From the NCBI GenBank assembly GCA_016196415.1, contig JACPXS010000110.1:1-8456 (forward strand): a DNA stretch of 8,456 nucleotides. Direction: 5' to 3'. Positions 1-5,226 of the stretch are shown here, piece after piece. How positions within the stretch are numbered: the stretch's first letter is position 1; each line of letters opens with the position of its first letter. The translations under genes and the position numbers were made by a program. Under the pieces are notes generated by a model. That model made no database searches and had not been told where the DNA came from. It was given only the letters and a program-made list of their open reading frames with translations. The stretch is from Candidatus Omnitrophota bacterium. GTDB lineage: Bacteria; Omnitrophota; Koll11; Aquiviventales; Aquiviventaceae.

Positions 1-34
1 CCTCGGACGACTCCTCGGAACACCCTGCGCGCTG

Positions 35-394
35 GTGCCAATAGCACGCGTCGCGCAGGCTACAGCTGCCGCGCAGGCTCTTCCGACACCTGCCAAGGAG
101 CCGGGCCAGCGTTGGACTCCAGGTGTGGTGTTCCACGTCAACGGGCTGGCCTCATCGGGACAGCCGAAAGACACGCACGTCGCGCGCTTCCAGCGCTTCG
201 ACGATGCGACCATCCTCGCCTGGAAGCGAGACGTGGAGGATTCCCGTGGCCGCCTCGACAAGAAGCGACGGGGAGGTGGCTGGGGAGCGGTGTCATCTGC
301 CATCGGTAGACAAGTCGGTGGTGTGTGGACGGCTCGCAGCGCGACGACCTTGGACGGCGTACTGATGAGACTTGAGGAGGCGCCCAGTGCTTGA
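35..394 (+). CDS. Hypothetical protein, possibly 5'-partial
   Basis: A 119-aa frame starting at GTG 35 and ending at TGA 392-394. I do not recognise the family. Codon choice is rich in G/C at third positions (gtc, gcg, cgc, ttc, gac, ctc), which supports real coding. The protein has an Ala/Pro-rich start (residues 1-25), then a more ordered part around VVFHVNGLASS, FQRFDDATILAWKRD and a basic stretch DKKRRGGG, ending in LRLEEAPSA-like acidic helix sequence (VLMRLEEAPSA). No signal peptide or membrane segment is visible. The GTG has no clear Shine-Dalgarno sequence, and the frame is open without a stop to the left edge (codons from position 2), so the true start may lie outside the window. It overlaps the next ORF by 8 nt, suggesting translational coupling. 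Function is unknown. Confidence 0.45.
   Translation: MPIARVAQATAAAQALPTPAKEPGQRWTPGVVFHVNGLASSGQPKDTHVARFQRFDDATILAWKRDVEDSRGRLDKKRRGGGWGAVSSAIGRQVGGVWTARSATTLDGVLMRLEEAPSA
374..380 (+). promoter_or_regulatory. Strong Shine-Dalgarno for the GTG at 387
   Basis: GAGGAGG sits 6 nt upstream of GTG 387-389 and within the last codons of the preceding ORF. This is near-ideal anti-SD complementarity and spacing. It is the main reason to believe that the small ORF at 387 is translated. Confidence 0.5.
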
Positions 395-572
395 AATCCA
401 AGGGCGCCATAACTTCGCAGTCGAGCAGCCCGAGAACCTCCCTCGAAAAGGTAGACACTTCTACCTAACGCTTTCGATGGTGTTTCGTGGGAAAGTCGAT
501 CAGTCTCTGGAAGGCTCAGCGCTGTATCATTGGCTTCGAGCTGGCGGCGGTGACGCTGAACTACGTCTCTAG
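387..572 (+). CDS. Small hypothetical ORF, possibly frameshifted
   Basis: A 61-aa frame from GTG 387, with GAGGAGG 6 nt upstream, to TAG 570-572. It overlaps the end of the upstream ORF by 8 nt, so the two look like a coupled pair. The product (starting MLEIQGRHNFAVEQPEN) matches no family I recognise and has no membrane segment. After about position 530 the coding-like codon pattern (gag ctg gcg gcg gtg acg ctg aac tac gtc) moves to the +1 frame, which reads FELAAVTLNYVSSVEVWSM and runs on to about 650. This suggests that the present stop results from a frameshift and that the original gene was longer, ending before the cassette boundary at 736. The frameshift could be real decay or a sequencing error. 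Confidence 0.35.
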   Translation: MLEIQGRHNFAVEQPENLPRKGRHFYLTLSMVFRGKVDQSLEGSALYHWLRAGGGDAELRL

Positions 573-735
573 CGTGGAGGTGTGGAGCATGACCGAGCTG
601 CCCGACGTCCAGCCGTTGCGACCCACCCGAATCGCTCATGAAGCACGAGGCACGCAGAACAGGTTGTGTCTACAAAACCGAGGAAAGATCCCTGGGAAAA
701 CCGCTGCGCTTTTTCCCCAGCCGGTTATCCGGGCC
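573..735 (+). other. Non-coding stretch with imperfect hairpin
   Basis: Between the small ORF and the cassette boundary I see no convincing gene beyond the out-of-frame coding-like tail to about 650. An imperfect hairpin pairs CTGGGAAAA (692-700) with TTTTCCCCAG (711-720), with one bulged C. An alternative fold pairs GGAAAACCG (695-703) with CGGTTATCC (722-730). Neither is followed by a T-run, so a Rho-independent terminator is not supported. No R''-type box (RYYYAAC) is found in the 130 nt before 736, so I cannot call a preceding attC. The structure could be a remnant of an attI or of a degraded site, but that is speculation. Confidence 0.3.
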
Positions 736-742
736 GTTAGCC
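736..742 (+). other. Cassette left-boundary core site (GTTAGCC)
   Basis: GTTAGCC resembles the integron core site GTTRRRY, with one deviation. It is the exact reverse complement of GGCTAAC (1308-1314), the R'' box of the attC-like site at the far end of the toxin-antitoxin pair. In a circular cassette these two sequences meet as R' and R'' of one attC and should pair, which they do over all 7 bases. The crossover point would be between G736 and T737. Confidence 0.5.
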
Positions 743-765
743 AAAAAGCAGACCCGAGCTGTCTG

Positions 766-774
766 TGCTATCTT
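766..774 (+). promoter_or_regulatory. Extended -10 promoter for the toxin-antitoxin operon
   Basis: TGCTATCTT fits the extended -10 pattern TGnTAnnnT. The -10 hexamer TATCTT ends at 774, placing the predicted transcription start at about 781-782, on or next to the antitoxin ATG (782-784). No -35 hexamer of quality is seen, which extended -10 promoters tolerate. No Shine-Dalgarno precedes the ATG, consistent with a leaderless mRNA. The promoter lies inside the proposed cassette, so the module would carry its own expression signal. Confidence 0.4.
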
Positions 775-781
775 ATTGGTC

Positions 782-1021
782 ATGGATCCCGAGCAGTTGC
801 TTGCCGAGGCGCTCCAGCTTCCGCCTGAAGAACGCGCCGCCCTTGCCGGGGAGCTGATTCAAAGCCTCGATCCCGAGGTTGACGATGATGCCGAGGCGGC
901 GTGGTCAGTGGAGATCCATCGACGGCTCGAGCGGCTCGACGCGGGCCTAGCGACCACGGTTCCCGGGGCGGAAGCCCGCCGCCGGATTCTCGCCGCGGCC
1001 CGCCGTGACTCGAAATCTTGA
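782..1021 (+). CDS. Antitoxin, addiction-module component family
   Basis: A 79-aa acidic protein that would bind and neutralise the downstream toxin and probably autorepress the operon. The N-terminal part (LLAEALQLPPEERAALAGEL, residues 6-25) followed by IQSLDPE and AAWSVEIHRRLERLDAGLA is the characteristic pattern of the short unstable antitoxins in the addiction-module component family (TIGR02574 / PF09720 type): a helix with LPxEERaxLAxeLixSLD, then an aW..EI..Rl..l..G segment. Length is normal for the family. I chose ATG 782 because family members begin just before this helix and a leaderless promoter fits it. An in-frame ATG at 638 lies outside the cassette and adds unrelated sequence. 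The end overlaps the toxin start by 17 nt, so the two are coupled. The family call is from remembered pattern. Confidence 0.85.
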   Translation: MDPEQLLAEALQLPPEERAALAGELIQSLDPEVDDDAEAAWSVEIHRRLERLDAGLATTVPGAEARRRILAAARRDSKS

Positions 1022-1313
1022 GTACCTCCAGGAGGCGCTCGAAGAGGCCGAAGAAGCTACGCGGTGGTATGCCGAGCGCAGTCCGACGACGGCCGCGGCG
1101 TTCACCAACGAACTTGACGTAGCTGCTGCGGCAGTCGAGCAGGCTCCTCAGGCCTGGCCGCCATACGACCATGGCACACGGCGGTTCCTGCTCCGTAGGT
1201 TTCCGTACTTCCTCGTGTATCGCATCGAGCCGACCCGAGTCGTCATCGTAGCGGTTGCACACGCGCATCGGCGACCTGGTTATTGGAAAGACCGGCTCAG
1301 GGTTCAAGGCTAA
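1005..1313 (+). CDS. ParE/RelE superfamily toxin
   Basis: A 102-aa basic protein of normal ParE/RelE size. Diagnostic segments are EALEEAEEATRWYAERSP (residues 10-27), the helix with AFTNELD (32-38), the strand motif RRFPYFLVYRI (64-74) and the C-terminal VAHAHRRPGYWKDR (84-97). RFPY-x-x-Y and H-x-x-R-x-P-x-YW are hallmark positions of the ParE-like branch. ParE toxins inhibit DNA gyrase while RelE toxins cleave ribosome-bound mRNA. The sequence resembles the ParE branch more, but the target is not decided by motif alone. Start GTG 1005 lies within the antitoxin gene (17-nt overlap), typical for paired synthesis. Its TAA stop (1311-1313) is embedded in the R'' box of the attC site, a common arrangement in integron cassettes. 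Confidence 0.88.
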   Translation: MTRNLEYLQEALEEAEEATRWYAERSPTTAAAFTNELDVAAAAVEQAPQAWPPYDHGTRRFLLRRFPYFLVYRIEPTRVVIVAVAHAHRRPGYWKDRLRVQG

Positions 1314-1377
1314 CCTGCGAATGGAGCCGCCGCGCCGCGAGCAACAGTCGGCGCGCGGCTCATTCGCGGCGTTGGGC
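1308..1377 (+). other. attC-like integron recombination site
   Basis: This 70-bp imperfect palindrome has attC order. R'' is GGCTAAC (1308-1314). L'' is GCGAATG (1317-1323), then an extra unpaired G (1324), then AGCCGC (1325-1330). The centre is variable with an extra GCGCC/GGCGC stem (1332-1336 / 1350-1354). The opposing arm is GCGGCT (1355-1360) and CATTCGC (1361-1367), and R' is GTTGGGC (1371-1377). The arm pairs perfectly over 13 bp except for the single extrahelical G on the L'' side, the strand-choice feature of real attC sites. R' matches the consensus GTTRRRY. R'' pairs poorly with this R', but perfectly with the cassette's own start at 736-742, as expected for an integrated cassette whose R' tail belongs to the next sequence. 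A plain hairpin terminator is a weaker alternative because no T-run follows. Confidence 0.65.
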
Positions 1378-1712
1378 AGCATCTCGTGGAGACTGAGCGG
1401 GTGGCGACTTAGCGCCCCCTCTCGGAGCACCGTGAAGACGCACTTGAGGCCGGTGACGCTGACCAGCAAGGCCGCCGCCGACATCACCGGGTCACGAAAT
1501 GGCAGGCGTGCGGAGGCGGCGACGATCGCCCTCAACACCCCTTCCCTGGCCACCTCGCCGCCACCGAGCAATGACTGAAACACGGGAAAGAACGCCGCCA
1601 CGTTGAGACCCTCCAAGAGCGAGGTGAGCATCGTCATCACGACGATCCCGATGAAGAACCAGGGATACGGCTTGAGGAAATACCAGGCCACGGTTCGCCA
1701 CGAGGCCTTCAT
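1372..1712 (-). pseudogene. Truncated ABC exporter, N-terminal membrane part only
   Basis: ATG at 1712 overlaps the upstream stop by 4 nt (ATGA), so this is the last gene of the operon. The first ~100 residues look like the start of an MsbA-like ABC exporter: MKASWRTVAWYFLKPYPWFF, a first membrane helix (about residues 17-45, FFIGIVVMTMLTSLLEGLNVAAFFPVF), a loop, and a second helix at about 76-96 ending TGLKCVFTVLREG. Whole exporters are about 580-620 aa, so four membrane helices and the complete ATPase domain (Walker A, signature, Walker B) are missing. Exporter-like sequence ends near 1410. The next ~40 bp are unassigned and then the attC core site begins. The frame happens to stay open to 780 (310 aa in total), but residues beyond ~114 are antisense to attC and the toxin-antitoxin genes. 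The intact protein may have exported the glycan made by this cluster. Confidence 0.7.
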
Positions 1713-3829
1713 GTTCCCACCATCACCATGCGCTGATCACCCCAGACGACCGCGCGGCCATCCCCGGTGATCTGCGTGACCTTGTCCCTTCCCCATCTGG
1801 CCCCGTAGCGCTGCGCGGCATCGGCCATGATCGTCTCTCGGTCCAGGCCGGCCGTGAACCCTTCCAGCATCCCCTGGAGGTAGGTCCCCATCCGCCTGGC
1901 GGCTTGACCGTCGCGAAACGGATCCAACTCATCCAGGATGAGCGACCAATCCCCGAAGCCCGGGACGCCCTCCGCATGGCTCCAGTGCTCCACACAGGTC
2001 TGCCATAAGGCCGGCCACTCGCTGAAGACCACGCGTCCAACGCCCAGCCGATAGAAGGGGCTGACGTGCCAGCCCTCACGATCCACCAAGAGGGTTGGCA
2101 CGCCGGCCAGCGCCGACTCGACTCCCGCGGTGGCCGCCCAGAGATGGCCGTGGATCGCCACATCCGCGGCGAGTGACGCGGCCGCAGGCGGATACAACCC
2201 CTCAGGACAGCCGCTCTCATAGAGGTAACACCGGCCGGTCGCTTCGGCCTGCTTGAGCAACGGCGCCACCGGACCTAACCGCCGGCGGAGGTTGTAGGGC
2301 GCCTTGGGCTTCACGACCAGCCCCAGCCACGGTTCAGCCAGCAGCCGCTCAAGGAGGAAGGCGTAATTCTGCTGCATGAACTCATGCCCGGTTTGCCAGC
2401 GCGCATCGTCGAGCGAATTCTCGTCAAAGAACGCCAGGGTCCTCGTGGCGCCATGCCGCTGGAGCGCCTGTCTCACCTGTGCGGCTTGCTGACGGAGCAA
2501 CGCGAACCGATGATCCCCGAGATAGCCGCTCGTAATGTAGTACCGAACCTGGGAGCCGGATTGTCGCTCGATCGCTGCGCTCATCGTGGAGAACCCAAAG
2601 GCGACGTCGGCACTGACGGCCGTCTCTGCCGACGGGTTGGCCTCGTAGGAGCGCTGATACACCGCGCTGATGCCACCGACGCGTTGCAGGGCATCGGCGA
2701 TCGCGCAGGTGGCTCGATCAGACTTTTCAAACGACAGGAAGATCTTGGCCCCGCAGGCCGCAAACAGGGCAGCCCAGTAGTCGCGCCGCACCTCGTAGTC
2801 GGCGAGCTGCTCCCTCAGCCACTTGGCGTCGACGCGCCGAGGCGCAGAGATGAGGAGGGCCCTGTCCAACCGGGAGCGCCGCAGCCGAGGCCAATGCGTG
2901 AAGAGGGGAACAGCGGGCGGCGTCGCGCGGGGCGTGAGGGCGACGGCGGCGATGCCATGGTGGGCCAGTTGGGCCCCCTGCGTGTCTGTGAGCGGGCTGT
3001 GGGGCGATCCGCAGACCAGCAAAACCTGCTGCCCGGCGATGGAGGATTGCTGCCAGAAGAACAGGTCCGAATACTGCTCCGGATGCTTCACGTTGAAATA
3101 GCCGGAATGCTCCACCGCCACTCGCGGAAGACGGCTCTGTGGGCTCGGCACAACCGGTTTGGCAACGCGCACGCGGCTCAGGCGAGACCGTAACATCCGC
3201 AACATCTCAAACATCTTGGCGCCGGCGATCTGCCGCATCACCAGGCGCAGATTCCCACATGGGGCCGGCGTGACCATGACCACCTCGACCCCATAGCGCC
3301 GGGCATGCCGCTGAATCGCCCCACGCCACGGGCGGCGCTCCAGCAGCAGGATCGGGACGAGCCCGTCGTTGCGCGGCTCGGTGCGCACCTTCCAGCGGCA
3401 GATGTGCACCAACAACAGCGCTCGCCACATCGTCCGGGAATCGAGGGGATACATGTTGGCGATGCTCTTGGCCAGATACATGGCCACATGGCGGTGTTCC
3501 TGTCCCTTCCCGTCCACGATCTGGCGGAACAGCGGGTCGCTCATCACCTCATGCTGCACGTCGGCCAAATCCTGATAGGCCAGCTTGAGTCGGATGAGCA
3601 GACCCTGCTCATCGCGCGCGTCTGCCAGGCGAAACTGACACCGCTGGACTGTCAGTCCCGCCAGCCAGGCTGACGCGCGGGCAACCGCGAGCGCCGCCCA
3701 GGACCCATCGATGATCTCACAGCGCCCGCCCCGGTGCCCGCCGCTGAGGCGCCTCCAGACAAGATGGGGGAGCATGGAGAGGCTCCACGTCAGCACGGTC
3801 ATGCGCTCAATGAAGTAGACGTGCCTCAT
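1709..3829 (-). CDS. Large unrecognised protein with GT-B-like C-terminal motif, probable glycan assembly enzyme
   Basis: A 706-aa protein, ATG 3829, overlapping both neighbours by ATGA. I do not recognise the family with confidence. The C-terminal part, about residues 555-587, reads ADVAIHGHLWAATAGVESAL then AGVPTLLVDREGW. This is the kind of acidic, Gly-rich nucleotide-sugar-binding segment (x-GVES-x-x-GVP-x-l-x-D) seen in GT-B glycosyltransferases, CDP-glycerol transferases and UDP-GlcNAc 2-epimerase-like proteins. Residues 503-509 (GLVVKPK) resemble the strand that precedes it in such proteins. Residues 465-474 (LAFFDENSLD) could begin the C-terminal Rossmann domain. The first ~240 residues are Arg-rich, with LPILLLERRPW-like strands (VPILLLERRPW at 158-168) and no obvious catalytic motif. 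There is no signal peptide. Position between sugar synthesis genes and an exporter suggests glycosyl or phospho-sugar transfer in the cytoplasm, which is inference. Confidence 0.6.
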   Translation of the reverse strand: MRHVYFIERMTVLTWSLSMLPHLVWRRLSGGHRGGRCEIIDGSWAALAVARASAWLAGLTVQRCQFRLADARDEQGLLIRLKLAYQDLADVQHEVMSDPLFRQIVDGKGQEHRHVAMYLAKSIANMYPLDSRTMWRALLLVHICRWKVRTEPRNDGLVPILLLERRPWRGAIQRHARRYGVEVVMVTPAPCGNLRLVMRQIAGAKMFEMLRMLRSRLSRVRVAKPVVPSPQSRLPRVAVEHSGYFNVKHPEQYSDLFFWQQSSIAGQQVLLVCGSPHSPLTDTQGAQLAHHGIAAVALTPRATPPAVPLFTHWPRLRRSRLDRALLISAPRRVDAKWLREQLADYEVRRDYWAALFAACGAKIFLSFEKSDRATCAIADALQRVGGISAVYQRSYEANPSAETAVSADVAFGFSTMSAAIERQSGSQVRYYITSGYLGDHRFALLRQQAAQVRQALQRHGATRTLAFFDENSLDDARWQTGHEFMQQNYAFLLERLLAEPWLGLVVKPKAPYNLRRRLGPVAPLLKQAEATGRCYLYESGCPEGLYPPAAASLAADVAIHGHLWAATAGVESALAGVPTLLVDREGWHVSPFYRLGVGRVVFSEWPALWQTCVEHWSHAEGVPGFGDWSLILDELDPFRDGQAARRMGTYLQGMLEGFTAGLDRETIMADAAQRYGARWGRDKVTQITGDGRAVVWGDQRMVMVGT

Positions 3830-5226
3830 GGCGCTTGCTGCCCCACCATCTCAGCCACGGCGACGGCCTCCACGGCTCCATTGCTGAGATGCACCACATG
3901 GGGAAACCCTTGCTGGTCATTCGTCGCCACCCCAAGACGGTCGATCTCCTCCCACTGGAACGAATCGTCATGAAAGAGGTAGGTCCACTTCCGAAACGGG
4001 ACTTGCACATCCAGGTTGTCGTGATGGTACTGACCCACGCGTGTCCGGATCGCGAGGAAGGGTTGTGGGCCAAAGGTCGGCTGCGACGATTCGACCACCA
4101 GGCGTTTCCTGCTTGAGCCCTGGTACGAGGACTCCACGCGGACGCTCAGCAGAGGGTCCTGGGGCTTGCGGAACTCGCCGAACAGCACCCGATTGAACGC
4201 CTCCCTCGCCTCGGTGTACCGGAAGCGCACGTCGGGGTAGTCAGGGACGACGCGTGTGAACATCGCCTGAAACGTCAGCACGTTCTTGCCGATGTCCCGA
4301 AAGTCGTGATCCGAGAACGACAACAGCGTCGCGCCATGGCGGCGTGCCCGCTCAAAGGCCTTTCGCATCTCGGTCTCATCAAGCACGCCGATCCTGCTCC
4401 CGAGATTCAGCGATCGGGCGATCACACGACGACAGCGGCCGGGCACCTGGTAATCGTCATGGTCGGGGTGGTAGAGGCTCCAGTCATCGGGTGCCCGCCG
4501 CCAGTCCCCCGACACGCCAGCCCCAAAGTCCAACTGGGCCTGGGGCATGTCTCGTGAGGCCATGTTCGAGAGGTCGAACGGAATCCACTGCTCCAGCCAC
4601 CAGTGACTGTCGGGCCGCTCGGTCTGAAATCCCGCTCGATAGACGGAAGGAAACCAGTGCCGATCAATGATGCGCCGAGCCAGCACCTGATAGAGCTTGA
4701 GATCGTGGAAGGAGAAGGTGGCGCAGCGGTGGGCCGCTCCCGAGGGATGCGAAGGGTGAAAGTGGAAGTGCAGACCATCCGGCCCACCCGTCTCCTCCAG
4801 CCACGCTCGGTAGCGATCGAAGATGGTATGGTACCCACAGGCCTTCCGACGAGGGTTCACGGTATAGCCGACGTGATCAACGCAGAACCAGTTATAGACC
4901 CACCCCTGCCCGTCACTGTCCGGAAACGACCGGCGGAACTCGTCGGCCGTGATGCGCTCAAGCATCGCGTTGATGTCGTCCCACGTCTCATGGTAGGCCA
5001 AAAGGTCTGGGGCGACGACCCGCGCGACCTCGTCCTCGAGCCCTCCCAGATCAAGCTCCCCTCGTTGCAGCTTCACGAGGGTCTGACGCGAGGGAGGCAG
5101 CCGCAGATCGAAAATGTCCCTCAGACGCTGGAACGTGGCTTCGAGCGTCTCACACATCGGCCCTTCGGCATCCGTGCAGTGGACCACGTAGACGGTGTGA
5201 TCGGTCGCTGGATCGCCCATGCTCAT
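3826..5226 (-). CDS. Polysaccharide-deacetylase-like (NodB-fold) protein
   Basis: A 466-aa protein. The first ~345 residues carry spaced motifs of the glycoside hydrolase/deacetylase barrel superfamily: HCTDAEG (16-22, with the candidate metal/base Asp19), HFHPSHPSG (155-163, candidate metal His), RAGFQTERPDSHWWLEQW (197-214) followed by IPFDLS, and SFSDHDFRD (303-311, late His). Residues ~355-460 form a separate region rich in alternating strands (LLSVRVESS, FLAIRTRVGQ, WTYLFHDDSFQWEEI, VVHLSNGAVEAVAVAE) that looks like a beta-sandwich accessory domain. No signal peptide is seen, so a cytoplasmic role acting on a sugar nucleotide or lipid-linked glycan is possible. It could remove an acetyl group from a nonulosonic-acid precursor or the finished glycan, but substrate is unknown. 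Start: ATG 5226 gives the ATGA overlap with the aminotransferase stop. ATG 5220 has GAGG at a better spacing (8 nt), so either may be used. Confidence 0.65.
   Translation of the reverse strand: MSMGDPATDHTVYVVHCTDAEGPMCETLEATFQRLRDIFDLRLPPSRQTLVKLQRGELDLGGLEDEVARVVAPDLLAYHETWDDINAMLERITADEFRRSFPDSDGQGWVYNWFCVDHVGYTVNPRRKACGYHTIFDRYRAWLEETGGPDGLHFHFHPSHPSGAAHRCATFSFHDLKLYQVLARRIIDRHWFPSVYRAGFQTERPDSHWWLEQWIPFDLSNMASRDMPQAQLDFGAGVSGDWRRAPDDWSLYHPDHDDYQVPGRCRRVIARSLNLGSRIGVLDETEMRKAFERARRHGATLLSFSDHDFRDIGKNVLTFQAMFTRVVPDYPDVRFRYTEAREAFNRVLFGEFRKPQDPLLSVRVESSYQGSSRKRLVVESSQPTFGPQPFLAIRTRVGQYHHDNLDVQVPFRKWTYLFHDDSFQWEEIDRLGVATNDQQGFPHVVHLSNGAVEAVAVAEMVGQQAP

Larger units (their letters stand above)
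737..1371 (+). mobile_element. Integron-type gene cassette carrying a toxin-antitoxin pair
   Basis: The proposed 635-bp cassette runs from T737 (after the G of GTTAGCC) to G1371 (the first base of GTTGGGC). It holds two overlapping genes, an antitoxin and a ParE-type toxin. They sit in the usual cassette arrangement, with little leader and the last stop codon lying inside the attC R'' box. Toxin-antitoxin cassettes with their own promoter are well known in chromosomal integrons, where they are thought to stabilise arrays. Supporting evidence is the attC architecture and the exact match of the two cassette ends. Against it, no intI gene, attI or second attC is visible here. The cassette could be a lone insertion, the last unit of an array continuing to the left, or a relic. 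Confidence 0.6.

Noticed and set aside
463..469. ACCTAAC as a possible R'' box of a second attC
   Set aside because: No GTTRRRY box or matching L arms are found within 150 nt downstream; it lies within the small ORF at 387.
692..720. Rho-independent terminator
   Set aside because: The hairpin is imperfect and not followed by a T-run; most of its T residues are in the stem.
638..781. Longer antitoxin starting at ATG 638
   Set aside because: The extra 48 residues lie mostly outside the cassette boundary, are unrelated to the family, and there is a better start at 782.
780..1370. Continuation of the minus-strand exporter frame to position 780 as real protein
   Set aside because: Beyond residue ~114 it is the antisense of attC and of two well-recognised toxin-antitoxin genes, is Arg/Pro-rich, and shows no exporter features.
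2274..2280. ACCTAAC core-like sequence inside the 706-aa gene
   Set aside because: A chance match in coding sequence with no palindromic arms or partner box.
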